NCBI RefSeq assembly: GCF_047663525.1
Contig: NC_092612.1
Span: 5,799,501-5,863,500, forward strand
DNA from: Anas platyrhynchos
Taxonomy: Eukaryota > Chordata > Aves > Anseriformes > Anatidae
Direction: 5' to 3'
DNA length: 64,000 nt
A model generated the notes under the pieces. That model was not told the DNA's origin and did no database searches. It was given only the letters and a program-made list of their open reading frames with translations. Position numbers and translations under genes: made by a program. Numbering within the stretch: the stretch's first letter is position 1; every line of letters begins with the position of its first letter. Shown in pieces: positions 24,588-35,800 of the stretch.

Positions 24588-25331
24588 TACCTCTCTGCCG
24601 GACCGCAGGCCCGCTGGGGACAGGACTCCCTAGGGTACCCCCGGGATTTCCCGGAGGGACTCCTCGACTCACCGGATCACTGCGGAGGCAGACAAGGACC
24701 CCATCATTGTAAGTGAGTATATTCTTTATTCTGGTTTGGTTTTCTGGTAGACCGGTCATCTGGGACTGTCCAGTAAGTCGGAAGGTGACTTCTGCAGGAC
24801 AGTATTTGGTATATACTTTGTGGTTAGTACCACAAGTATATCTGGGGACCTTGAGGTCCATCTGTATCTGGAACTGTCTGTAAGTCGGAAGGTGATCTTC
24901 TGCGAGGCAGTGTTTGGTATATACTTTGTGGTAAGCACCATAAGTATATTTGGGGACCTTAAGGAAAGAGCTCGCTTTAAGGTCCATCTGGAATTGTGTT
25001 GTTTATTTCGGTTTTCTGACTCATGGAGTATGGTATTTAACTCTGGTTATTGTTACTGTGATTTTGGCTATTTTTCTGGTGGTAATAGTAGGTTCGTGGC
25101 ATTGTTATAAGAAAGATATCGTTATGGTGTTACACAGTTCGGTTTTCTGACTTATCGCATGTGGAATTTGACTCTGACTATTGTTATTGTGATTTTAGCA
25201 ATATTGCTGGTAATAGTAGCTTTGTGACATCGCTACTGAAAGATATTGCGTGCCTGTAATTTTGTGAGTGATACGTTTTTGTGATACGCTTTTGTAAGTA
25301 ACACGTGTATTCTGAAAGTGTAAACTGGAAA
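24588..25331. other. ERV B leader with degenerate tandem repeats
   Basis: This is an untranslated leader. A phrase near TTTGGTATATACTTTGTGGTTAG at about 24807 recurs near 24915, each time followed by a GGGGACCTT block, so a segment of about 108 bp is duplicated. A second pair (TTCTGACTCATGG and TTCTGACTTATCG) lies near 25014 and 25144. Such leaders usually carry packaging signals, but none is recognised here. Confidence 0.5.
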
Positions 25332-26388
25332 ATGGGGGGGCGAGTAAGCAGTGAAATTCCTAAGAAAAGTGCGTTAGGATGTGTTTTGAGTCACTGGAAG
25401 GATATTGGAGGATCTGCCGGTGGAAGTGTGAACAGGAAAACATTGATAAAATATTGTAATCAATGGTGGCCGCTTTATAAGCTGGAATGTGGAGAAAAGT
25501 GGCCCCTAAATGGAACTTTAAACTCTAATGTTTTGCTACAGTTAATGTTGGTTTTGAGAAGGAGAATAGGATGAAATGTTGTATACTGATGTTGTTTCAG
25601 CATCTTGGTGGGAAAAGGTACGGAATTAAGTTGGCCCCTGACTGAGCCTTTGATGTTGGCATTAGAGAAGTACAGGCTGGAGAAAGATAAAGGAAGTGTT
25701 AAAAGGGTTGTTGAAAGTGTTAAAGGTGTTTGAAGTTGAATGAGCAGGGAAAGAGGATGTAGGAATGTTAATAGTTCTGCCTCTGCTCTAGGCAGAGATC
25801 TTAAAATCATGGGTGTTAGCCCTTTGGGGCAAAGGGATCATGATGGGTCCGAGAGAGAGTTGTTATGGAAACAGAAAAACAGTTAACTCTTAAAACAACC
25901 TGAGTTCATGTGCGAGCTCAGATTACCGATGGGACCGCTCAGGGAACTGTGGACAACTGCATTCCCCTGACCGACCCCACTGAGACCCTAATCATCCCTA
26001 AAATTATGAGCGGCTAAGTAAATACTAAAATCTGGATGAATTGGGAATTGAGAATATGCTTCCAACAAGGTCTAAAAGAAACCCCTATGGAATTTTTGGA
26101 CCAACTCTGAAATGTAATGAAAATAAATAAATAAATAAATAAAACAAAACGGTTTGGACCTGGCTTCGGAGGACAAATTGACTAGCCTTTTTCTAGGGTA
26201 ATCATTGGTCCCTGATTTCAACAGGAATAACGGGGACCTGGGGAATCTACCCTAGCGGATCCTCCACTGATTATAATGAAGCTAGGGGAGGAATGGAAGT
26301 GAAATTTCTTATTGATATGGGGCAACGTATTCAGTTCTAAATCAAGCATTAATGCCTTCACAGAATTATTATATTAGGGTAAAAGGTG
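25332..26388 (+). pseudogene. gag: ERV B gag and start of protease, broken
   Basis: The start MGGRVS has Gly2 and Ser6, the N-myristoylation pattern of gammaretroviral matrix. The frame stays open for 80 codons to 25574 and has a matrix-like WP motif region. After that, only stop-interrupted traces remain. Near 26050-26110 a QG-x-x-E-x-P phrase recalls capsid, ending in TGA. Near 26300-26340 the protease active-site region is recognisable but altered: the usual DTG reads DMG, and the frame is lost just after it. The solo LTR at 26389 then splits the protease. No complete Gag can be made. Confidence 0.75.
26120..26150. repeat. (AAAT)n microsatellite
   Basis: About six tandem AAAT units lie inside the degenerate gag region of ERV B. 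Confidence 0.85.
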
Positions 26389-26522
26389 TGTTGTGGTTTA
26401 ACCCGGCTGGCAGCTAAACACCACGCAGCCGTTCGCTCACCCTCCCCCTCCCTCTCTGAGACGGGGGAGAGAAATGGAAAGTGAAGCCCGTGAGTTGAGA
26501 TAAAGACAGTTTAATAAGACAA

Positions 26523-26571
<49 letters not shown>

Positions 26572-26971
26572 GTAATAGTAATAGTACAATGATGATAATA
26601 GTACCACTACTAATAATATGTACAAACAAGTGATGCACAATGCAATTGCTTACCACCCGCTGACCAATGCCCAGCCTAACCCCGAGCAGTCCGGCCCCCT
26701 CCCCCCGGCTAGCCACCCCTATATATTGTTTAGCATGACGTCAGATGGTATGGAATACCCCTTTGGCTAGTTTGGGTCACCTGTCCTGGGTCTGTCCCCT
26801 CCCAGCTCTTACTGCACCCCCAGCCTGCCCGTTGGCAGGACAGAGCAAAAGGCTGAGATGTCCTTGGCTTGGTATAAGCACTGCTCTGCAACAATTAAAA
26901 CATCGGGGTGTTATCAGCACTCTTCTCATCCTAAGAAAAAAATTAACTCTATTCTAACTGAAACCAGGACA
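26389..26971 (-). mobile_element. Solo LTR of ERV A family nested in ERV B
   Basis: The sequence is the inverse of the ERV A LTR, from TGTTGTGG to CCAGGACA. It is bounded by the 5-bp direct repeat AGGTG at 26384-26388 and 26972-26976. A clean target duplication around a single LTR is the signature of LTR-LTR recombination after a normal insertion. Its internal triplet tract (about 26523-26583) is a long run of AAT units, much longer and purer than in the two ERV A LTRs. Confidence 0.95.
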
Positions 26972-28192
26972 AGGTGTAACCGAAAAGGCTTATTTTTGTG
27001 AACCTTTGAAGTACAAGTTAGGGAAACAATGGGGCATACACAGATTTTTATATACGCCTAACTCTTCATGGGCACTCTTAGGTAGAGATTTATTAGAGCA
27101 ATTAGGAGCAGAAATTGTCGTTGAAAAAGGGAAAATGAAGTTAAGAATAGGAGAAGAACATCTAACAAATGTGTTAAGCTTGGCACTCATACAAACTGAC
27201 CCTAAAAGTGAAATACCTTTAGAGATCACAGATCAATATGTCCAGGAGTTTGGGCTACCGAAGTCCCTGGAAGAGCAAAAAAATGTGACCTTAATAATTA
27301 TTAAATTAAAGCCAGGAGAGAAACCCGTTAAGGTTAAGTAATATCCTTTGAGGATAGAAGATAGGAAAGGAATTAAAGAGATAATTGATAAATTTTTACA
27401 GTATGGATTATTGATTGAATGTGAATCAGAATACAATACACCCATATTGCCAATTAAAAAGGCAGATGAAAAAAGCTATAGGTTAGTTCAGGATTTGAGG
27501 GCCATAAGTAAAATCACTGAGGATATACATCCAGTAGTGGCAAACCCTTATACTTTGCCGACTAAATTAAAGAATAGTCAAGTCTGGTTTACCGTACTGG
27601 ATTTAAAAGACGCCTTCTTCTGCCTAGGCTTAGCCACAGAAAGCCAAAACCTATTTGCCTTTGAATGGGAAAATCCCAATTCAGGCAGAAAGACGCAGCT
27701 TACGTGGACATCAAGGATTCAAGAATAGCCCCACTATTTTTGGAAACCAATTAGCAAGGGAACTCGAAACATGGATGCCTCTGGACACTGAAGATGCTTT
27801 GTTACAATATGTAGATGATCTCTTAATAGCTACCGAGACTAAAGGGAGCTGTATTCAATGGACTATAAGTTTTCTTAATTTTCTGGGTTTAAAATGGATA
27901 TCAAGTCTCTTGACAGAAAGTCCAGCTGGCTCAACAAAGTGTGACCTATCTGGGATTTGAAATTTCGGGAGGACAACGAGAACTAGGAACTGAACATAAG
28001 GAAGTCATTTGCCGGACTCCAGAACCTCAAACGGTAAAGGAGCTACAAACCTTTTTAGGAATGACAGGTTGGTGTCGCCTTTGGATTTATAATTATGGAC
28101 GATTGGTAAAGCCTCTATATGAATTAATAAAGAGTAATCAGTCAAAGTTAGTCTGGACTGGAGAAGCACGAAACGCCTTTAAAAAAACTTAA
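26972..28192 (+). pseudogene. pol: ERV B protease C-terminus and reverse transcriptase, broken
   Basis: The end of protease (LLGRDLL phrase near 27080) is followed by gammaretrovirus-like reverse transcriptase with the YVDD catalytic motif near 27808. Breaks: a TAA at 27339-27341, a frameshift with loss of part of the LPQG region near 27710, another shift near 27910-27945, and a final one near 28190. ERV C (57776-58960) is a close relative over the same span, which shows where bases were lost here. The first Met codons inside the pieces are incidental. Confidence 0.88.
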
Positions 28193-29243
28193 ACAAGAAT
28201 TGATGCAAGCTCCAGCTTTGGGATTACCGGATCTCTCGAAACCCTTTTGGTTGTTTTCTCATGAGAGACAAGGGATAGCTTTGGGAGTACTAGCACAAAG
28301 ATTGGGTCCCTATAAACGAGCAGTAGCTTACTTCTCTAAACAATTAGATGAAGTAAGTAAAGGATGGCCCGGATGCCTTCGAGCTGTTGCAGCTGTTGTT
28401 ATCAATATACAAGAAGCTCGGAAGTTTACAATGGGACAGAAAATGACAGTGTTAGTCTCCCATACGGTCTCAACAGTTTTGGAACAAAAAGGAAATCATT
28501 GGCTTTCACCACAAAGATTTTTAAAATATCAAGCAATATTAGTAGAACAAGATGATGTGGAAATTGTGGTCACTAACGTCGTAAATCCAGCTTCTTTCCT
28601 TAGCGGAACTCTGGATGAACCTATAACTCATGATTGTATAGAAACAATAGAGACTGTGTATTCTAGTCGACCCGATCTTAAGGAAGAACCTTTAGAAGAT
28701 GCTGACGAATCTTGGTATACTGATGGGAGCAGCTTTGTGAAACAAGGACAACGTAAGGCAGGGTACGCCATTACAACCACTCAACAGGTAATCAAGTCCA
28801 AACCATTACCCCCTGGGACGTCCACCCAGAAAGCAGAGATAAATTGCTCTTACACAAGCACTGGAACTAGCAGCAGGAAGGAAAATAAGTATTTGGACAG
28901 ACTCTAAATATGCATTCGGCGTGGTACATGCTCATGGAGCGATATGGAAAGAACGTGGATTGCTGACTGCTCAGGGAAAACAAAAAGAAAACATGCTGAA
29001 GAAATTTTAAAATTGTTACAGGCTGTAAAACAATCAGAAAAGGTAGCTATGATGCATTATCAAGGACACCAAAAGGGAAACGCTGATTTTGAAATTGGAA
29101 ATCGATTGGCAGATCAGGAGGCTAAACAGGCAGCTGAAATAACTGAGGTGAAGGCATTGTCTTTAATACCAGACGGTAAAATCCAAACTATATATATGAA
29201 CCAAAAAGCCAAATTATACAAAAGAAGACTTAAAATTAATTGA
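28193..29243 (+). pseudogene. pol: ERV B RT connection and RNase H, broken
   Basis: The longest open piece is 28200-28907 (235 codons). It covers the connection domain and the RNase H start YTDGSS near 28713. A frameshift near 28840 removes the downstream RNase H motifs from frame. A later piece (28944-29243) covers the end of RNase H and ends in TGA. RNase H would remove the RNA strand during reverse transcription. The sequence stays close to ERV C 58960-59997. Confidence 0.85.
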
Positions 29244-30356
29244 AGATTTGAAAGGTAAAATGAAACCAGATAGATGAGTATATTTAAAAGATAACTGTGT
29301 AATAATACCCTCTAATTTGATATGGCCCATACTTCTTACAGAACACAATAAAACACATCGGGGAGCTGACACATTGCATAAGAGCCTGAGTCAGACATTA
29401 GTGGAACAAAATTTATATACAACAATAAAACAAGTAACTCAACAATGTAGCATTTGCTTACACAATAACCCCAATACCAAGAATAGAATAAAATTTGGAA
29501 TAATCAGTAAAGGAAATTATTCGGGGCAACTGTGGCAAATTGATTTTTCAGAACTCCCTAGAAAAGGGGGGTATTGTTATTTACTGGTTCTGACTGACAT
29601 GATTTCAGGAAGGCCTGAAGCCTTTCCCTGTCGAACAAACAAAGCAAGAAGAAGTGGTTAAAGTCTTGTTAAATGAAATAATACCATGCTTTGGGATTCT
29701 AGTAGCAATGTCTTCTGAGAGAGGTTCACATTTTTGTGTGCAAGTGGTACAACAGATAAGTAAGATTCTAAAGATATTCTAAAGACAACTGCATACTCTT
29801 TATAGACCGCAGGCAAGTGGACAGGTAGAAAAAATGAAACATTTAATTAAACACTAAAATCGGACAAGAATCTAATTTGTCATGACCTCAATCCCTCCCT
29901 TTAGCATTACTTAGAATTTGAGTTAAACCTAGAATATAAGGGAATTTGAGTCCCTTTGAAATCTTGTATGGAAGGCCGTATCCATTTCTATTTAGTGGAG
30001 AGGATCGAACGCAGTTAGGATTAGAATATTTATATGCATATATAACTGAACTTCAGAAATAATTAAATAAAGTACATAAATTTGTTCTCAGGACCTGGGC
30101 TAGACGGTTGGATCAACCAATCCACCCTTTTAAGCTCAGGGATTATATATATAAAGACTTTTTCAGGACAACCCCTAGAGGAAAAACGGAAGGAAAGTGG
30201 ACGGGACCATACCAGGTATTACTGACAACACACACCGCCATTAAGATTAAGGAGCAAGCAGCTTGGATCCACGATTCAAGGGTGAAGAAGGCCCTGGCGA
30301 GGATATGGACCACCACTCCAATTGGACCAACAAAATTATGGTTTTCCAGATCCTAA
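29244..30356 (+). pseudogene. pol: ERV B integrase, broken
   Basis: The zinc-binding region (HNKTHRGA ... CSIC) is at 29343-29460, and the first catalytic Asp is in QIDF near 29538. The second motif reads SERG where many relatives have Asp followed by Asn or Arg, and ERV C shares this reading. The third, Glu in QVEK, is near 29823. Breaks include a frameshift near 29650, a local duplication of ATTCTAAAGA near 29760-29790, and several stops at 29850-30060. The C-terminal piece 30108-30356 is open and overlaps the start of the env frame. Confidence 0.82.
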
Positions 30357-31490
30357 TGATTGCAGGGGTGTGGTTCTCAGATTCGGGGTGGGCAGTTTGG
30401 GACGAGAACTTACACCTGACCTTAATACAAACTGTATCTCAAGTGATTAATAAGACGAACTGTTGGGTATGCACCCATCTGCCACAGCATGGGAATAAGG
30501 GTGTATCGTTAATCAGGATTCCCTTGCCTGCAAACTTACCTTGGACTAATTTGTGGGAAAACACATCTTGGGGGCAAAAATATGAAGAAGTTTTGGAACT
30601 AGAAGTTAGTAGCTTCGTGCCATTGGAATCTTACTATGTATGTGTACAAAGGTGTAACCTGCCTAAGGGTATGGGAAAACAGGATTGTATAAATACGGGT
30701 ACTACTTATGTGGGAAATCAGACATCTTGTGATCAAACAATTGATATTAGTACAACTAGCAGTTGGGCAAATTCAACCAGCTGGACGGTTCCAGAAGGAA
30801 AAGGGTGGTATTGGTTATGCAATGATACAGCCTGTAAGGTCTTGCCCGAGAATTGGAAGGGAACTTGCACTCTTGGAGCAGTAGTCCCCAATTTGACCAT
30901 ACATGATGTAGCGCCTCGAGGTTATTTGAGAAATCATATCCGGAGAATTAGACAAAAAATTAACAATCCATTGATAGAGAGACACACTGCTTTTCATAGT
31001 TTTGTTTGATGGTTTATCCCATGGTTAGGAGTGAGTGAATTGGAAAAGGCGATAGTTAATATTTCTGCAATTATAGAGAAGTTAGAAAACAAAACTCTGG
31101 ATGCTATAAAGGCTCAACAAGAAGAGATATCTAGTTTATCACAGGTAGTATTACAAAATCGGATGGCCCTAGACTTGTTACTGGCCGCTCAAGGGGGAGT
31201 CTGTACAGTAATAAATACAAGTTGTTGTATGTATGTAGATCAGAGTGGAAGGATCTCTACCGACCTGGAAGAAATATGGAAGCAGACAAGGGTCCTACAT
31301 GAGATCAGTAAAGATGATCTTTCATGGAGTTTTAGTGAAATATGGAATAAGTTAACCTCCTGGTTGCCCAATTTCCAATGTTTGAAACAAGTGTTCATTG
31401 CTCTATAACATTAGTAGTGTTAGGAATATTTGTGTGCATGTTGTTTAGATGCCTGCTTTGTTTTGTTACTGTAAATAATGAAAGTATCTG
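30263..31490 (+). pseudogene. env: ERV B envelope, gamma-type, truncated
   Basis: The frame is open at 30263-31009, then after one TGA (31007-31009) it resumes in the same frame to 31408. The surface part has several N-glycosylation sequons and a CWVC motif like the CXXC of gammaretroviral SU. The transmembrane part has a heptad region and the C-X6-CC motif near 31201-31229 that marks gamma-type TM subunits. Near 31400 the frame changes, so the membrane anchor (a hydrophobic run at about 31410-31470) lies out of frame. The surface region is shorter than a typical gamma SU, consistent with an internal deletion. This copy cannot give a complete envelope. Confidence 0.82.
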
Positions 31491-31510
31491 ATGCAAAAGA
31501 ATTTGCATGG

Positions 31511-31526
31511 GAAAAGAAAAGGGGGG
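31511..31526 (+). other. Polypurine tract of ERV B
   Basis: GAAAAGAAAAGGGGGG ends two bases before the 3' LTR. This is a classic plus-strand priming tract. Confidence 0.9.
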
Positions 31527-31528
31527 AT

Positions 31529-32101
31529 TGATTAAGGAGGTATTGGGGAGGCATTGGGGAGGCAAGGACAATCCCCAGACAAGGACTGTATATCTCGAAA
31601 CAAGACACTGGAACTCATGATAAGGAAGCGGCAGACGGACAGAGAAACAAACGTAAGGACTATAAATCTCAAAATTGGGCATTGGAATTCATTATAAAGA
31701 TACAACAAACGGAAGAATTGGCAACAACCAGCTCTCGCAATTAAGAAACGTGCCAATTCAGCAGATTCCTGACCAAAGGTGAAAAGTACACTGTGAGGAA
31801 GACTCGGGGTCTTCCTCCCAAAGACCCCTGCCCACGTCCCAAAGACCCCTGCCCACAATTCTTGGGAGGCTCTACGCAGGCGCAAGGTGCCAAAAGGCTA
31901 ATTAGCATGAGAAGCGAGGGAAGGCGGGGATAGGTAATGCATATGTATAGGCGCTTGTAGAATATTGAGAGATTGATTGTATAAATTCAAGACTGCTTTC
32001 CGCCTTGGGTATGCACGATAGGTGGAGAGATCCCCCGTGCATCCAGCGCTGCAATAAAGAATATACCACTTAAAGGAATTTCGGCTTCGATCTTTGAATC
32101 A
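31529..32101 (+). repeat. 3' LTR of ERV B
   Basis: This is a 573-bp LTR with TATAAA at 31980-31985 and AATAAA at 32053-32058. It points toward the RANBP2-type gene, so it could in principle add an upstream promoter. No splice donor linking them was identified. Confidence 0.95.
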
Positions 32102-32105
32102 ATAC

Positions 32106-32499
32106 TTTATTATTATTTTTTTTTTATAAAGGCGGGAGGAGTTGTGGAGATGTGGGTAGTGCTTAGGTCCAGCAGGAAACTTGTGCATGTCAGTGGGACG
32201 CTAGAGACTGAGGAGGGGATGAATTTTTAACGCAGCCTGTCCACAGAGATATCACACCATTTGGGGACAGCCCAGTGGCCTCCATTTGAGCAAAGTGCCT
32301 GGAACTTGCAGAAAAGCGAGAGGGGCACACCTCCAGCAAGCCGCGGGGCAACCGCCTTACGGCTTACAAAATTAAATCAATCAATCCAAAAGAATAAGTT
32401 ACAGCTCGTGTCTCAAACTCTGCAGCCTGCGCGTCTTCAGGGCTGCTCCCAGCTACTTTCTGAGGGACCCTTTGCAAACTCAGTTCCTAAAGCCCTGTC
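32106..32499. other. Spacer between ERV B and the CpG island
   Basis: It starts with an ATT/T-rich run (32106-32126) and has no recognised gene. Base composition shifts to GC-rich after about 32480. Confidence 0.5.
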
Positions 32500-32749
32500 A
32501 GGGAGCCCCAGCGGCCGCCCCGCGCATGCGTCACAGCCTCGCCCCTCCCCTCCCCGCACTGTGGCAACGGCTCCTGCGCATTCAGCGGGGGCGTGCGCAG
32601 TGTGCGTAGCGCGCTGCGTGCGCGGCGTTCCTAGGGCGCGGCCGGTGCCCCGCCTGGAGCTGTTTGTTTGTGCCGCTGCGGCGGCGCGGCGCGGCGCGGC
32701 ACGGGAGCGGAGCGGAGCGGAGCCCGGCCGGGCTCGGCGCTGCTGCGGT

Positions 32750-32759
32750 CGCCATGTTG
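32750..32759 (+). promoter_or_regulatory. Candidate YY1 site overlapping the start codon
   Basis: CGCCATGTTG at the ATG fits the YY1 consensus CCGCCATNTTG except for its first base, which is T here. YY1 sites over the start of translation near the TSS are common in vertebrate housekeeping genes. Confidence 0.5.
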
Positions 32760-32828
32760 AGGCGCAGCAAGGCCGAGGTGGAGCGCTGTGTCGCCTCCGT
32801 GCAGGCCTCTGCGGCTTCTCGGAGAGAG
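32754..32828 (+). CDS. RANBP2: Fusion exon 1: RANBP2 N terminus
   Basis: 25 codons from ATG, with RRSKAEVER and ASVQ phrases as in vertebrate RANBP2 residues 1-25. The donor is GAG followed by GTGAGC, phase 0. The ATG sits in the CpG island. This exon can splice in frame either to exon 2 (39122) or to the displaced cyclophilin exon (37530). Confidence 0.88.
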
Positions 32829-35800
32829 GTGAGCGAGGCCTCGCCGCTTCCCTTGGCCGGCGGGGGGGGAGGCGGAGGGGGTCCCGGTGGGGTCCCGGTG
32901 GGGTCCCGGTGGGGTCCCGGGTGGGGTGGGGGGCTAGGGGGGTGGCCGGCGTCGTGAGGGGAGGGTTGGGGCTGCCCCTGCCCCTGCCCCTGCCCCTGCC
33001 CCTGCCCCGCGGCGCCTCACGGACAGGAGGGGTTTTATAGCAGGGCTTTCCTCGGGGCCGGAGCGAGGGAGAGGTACTTTCCTTCACAAACGAAGCACCG
33101 CGCCGCCTTCAAGTTTCAGTGTCCTTTCCGTGCGGCGCCGTGGAGGTTTCTGGCCGGCCGCTCGCTGAAGCGACAGCGCCGAGCGAGGGGGGCTGGGGGC
33201 GCACAGCTCCGCTCCCTGTCAGCCAGCGGGCCCGGGGGTGACAAACGCCACCCGTGCCCATTTTAGCTGGGAAACGCTCAGCCGCCTGATGCGATTCAGC
33301 GGGCCCTAATCCTGAAAGATCCCGGCCTGCCGCTCGGAGTTGCTTTGAAGCGGCGTGAATGTGCCCGAGCTAAGCGTGATCCGGTAGGGACTGCGTGCAG
33401 GGGCTGTGCCTTTGGTTGGTGCCTTTCCCAGCAGCAGCAGCAGCAGCAGCAAAGCTGTCCTGTGACTTTGTGGGTTCGACTTGGGCACTGTTTGGGCTAG
33501 ACAGCGTCAAGTGCATCGCCGCCAGGTGCACAGATACGTTCCCACAGTGTTGATACTCCCCGGTGGCCTCGACACAAAATATTTCCTCTCCTCTTCTTGT
33601 GCTCAAGGCCACCGGACGCGTTTAGTTTTGACTTTCGAGCGATGCTTACAGCTGACTGTGTAGCACAGTCCACCGAGGGAATAGTTACTGGTTTCCTTGT
33701 TGTGTTGATTTCGGAGGGAAGGGTCTGCCAAGGCTGCAAGCATTTCTTTTGAGGTTGCTTTTCATCCCTGTCCGCAAGGTGTCAAGCGTGAGTCCGCTCT
33801 GGCGTGTCAGTGATACCTGAAAAGATGGACCGAAAACGCGGAGGCCTGTTTTCATTGAAATTCGCTTAAAGTTTTACATAGATCACTTGGGGGTGGGGGA
33901 GGGGTGGGGAGTAGCAATTTGAGTGTATTTCGAATGCAGACCGTTGATTCATGTTTTGCGTCGTTGGGCCTAACTACCTCCAGTAGTTTGGAGTTCACAG
34001 ACAAAACCTGCTTTTTGATCCGATGTTGGGAGCTCGGATTTTAAATACATATTTAAAAGTAGCTTCTAGTTTGATATGAGAATTTGATATGAAGCCTGTC
34101 TGCAAAACCTGCTATGAGAAGCTTCCTCTAGAGCTGAAGAAAAGACTGAAGAAACTAGCTGAAACTTTGGGAAGGAAGTGAAGACTTTTCTGCTCTCCCT
34201 GTTCTTTATGGAAATGTTATACATCTTACTCGTGGGGAGGGACTTTGAGGCTGCAATGAGATAATAGATTATGATGCATGCCTTTCAATCAGACTGAGAT
34301 ATTTTGAAATTTTCCATTCTCTGTACGTGTACATGTATACTTATTTGTTGATAAATAGACCACACTTATAGACTAAATTAAATATCAGCTCACCAGAAAG
34401 GTTTCAGACCCTGATAATGCAGTAGAATTGGTACAAGTGTGCCACTGTGCACAGTAATCTCTGTGGAATTTTAGATGGAGAATATGCTTGTGAATACCGG
34501 CAAAGACACACTTTGCAAATGTGTCCAATGTTACGGACACAGAGTGTCATTTATATTAATGAAAGTATTGATGTGCAGATTAAGCATGAATATAAAACTT
34601 CAAGTGTCTAGGGCAAGAAACCAAACATACCTCACCTCATGGAAAAACAAAACAAAACAAACATGCCCAGATTTCAGGTCAAATAGTCTCATTAAGGAGC
34701 CTGGTTTCAGATGGTTTGAAAAGTATCTTATTTCTAGATACAGTCACTGTACAAATGACCTGCTTCTGATCGTTTGTGCTTACATGATGAATCTGTACAT
34801 CGGACTTAGCATGAAATATCTGTATGAAGTCTATATTCCTACTGCAGGAAATGAGCATGCTCAGAACTACTTGAATTTTGCTATATTCCATTCAGAGTAA
34901 CTCATTAACTTTTATATATGCTTTTGCATTGTATTCACTTTTTGTGCCTTGTTCTGCTGGACCATACATAACAGTGTTCCATTAAATATATATATATAGT
35001 TTTATTTTTATTTCATATTTTTATGCAGAAACTATATACAAGGTATTTTCAAAAGATAACATACTTTGCCTTAATTATTCAGGATGCAAGAGGAATTTTG
35101 TTACAAATGTGAACACCTGAGGTTTAAATTTAGCTTCTTTAACGTCTAGAACAGTAATGGAAATGCATATTTCAATTAACTGGCAATATTACTTTTACAC
35201 TGTGAGTGTAAATATATGTGGTTTGATCCTGCTAGGATCTATTTCTTTAGTCATCCTCAAGAACTGAGTTCACAAGTCATCAGAATTCCTTATAACATAC
35301 ACCTGATTGTTTTATACCGTTGAGTTCTGTTCATGCACACCTGTTTTATTTTTCCCTTTTCTATTGAAAATGCAGTTGCTCAGGAATTCCTGATGGTACT
35401 GTGTTACCAACTACACGTGTTTGTTTTTTCCTTTTTATACGAGTGACTTACACAGATTTTATGTAATTACATCATAGCAAGCAAAATTTCCTTTCCTGTT
35501 TATGGAAAACTGGTTGCTTCAAAACATCTTTCCAGTGTCATCAATAAAGGCTATGTTATTAAGACTTGTATCAGCTCTCTTCAATGAGTGTTTGAGATGG
35601 ATGGAAAAGCAGCAAGGCAGCCTTTCTTCCCTATGCTTCTACCTGTGCCTATGTAAATATTTCCTTATCCTGATTTAAAGGAGACACACACCTAACCTAT
35701 GTATGCACTTTAGTTATTAGGTTTAAGACAGAAACTGCAGTTTGCTTCGTAATGAACAACTTGGTTCTTCTGGCTGTTTTCTGAATCGGCACAGTCAGGA

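Larger units (their letters stand above)
23994..32101 (+). mobile_element. ERV B: gammaretrovirus-like provirus, decayed
   Basis: This provirus has paired 573-bp LTRs, each flanked outside by ATAC (23990-23993 and 32102-32105). The perfect 4-bp target duplication is typical of class I (gamma-like) viruses. The order is PBS, gag, protease, RT, RNase H, integrase, env, polypurine tract. I count about nine mismatches between the LTRs, so the insertion is fairly recent, yet the genes carry many stops and frameshifts. A solo ERV A LTR is nested inside, so ERV A activity post-dates this insertion. It lies about 650 bp upstream of the RANBP2-type start codon in the same direction. Confidence 0.95.
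32500..33250 (+). promoter_or_regulatory. CpG-island promoter of the RANBP2-type gene
   Basis: The stretch is rich in G+C and undepleted in CpG, which is unusual for this window. It surrounds exon 1 and has no clear TATA box. GCGCATGCG at 32522 resembles an NRF1 site. A run of GGAGC units (32703-32722) precedes the start codon. This is the usual architecture of a housekeeping promoter. Confidence 0.8.

Noticed and set aside
24813..25110. Small proteins encoded in the ERV B leader
   Set aside because: These open frames lie in the untranslated leader over a degenerate duplication and have no retroviral domain.
32261..33087. Long open frames on both strands through the CpG island
   Set aside because: GC-rich DNA has few stop codons. 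They overlap the promoter and exon 1 in the wrong frame and show low-complexity products.
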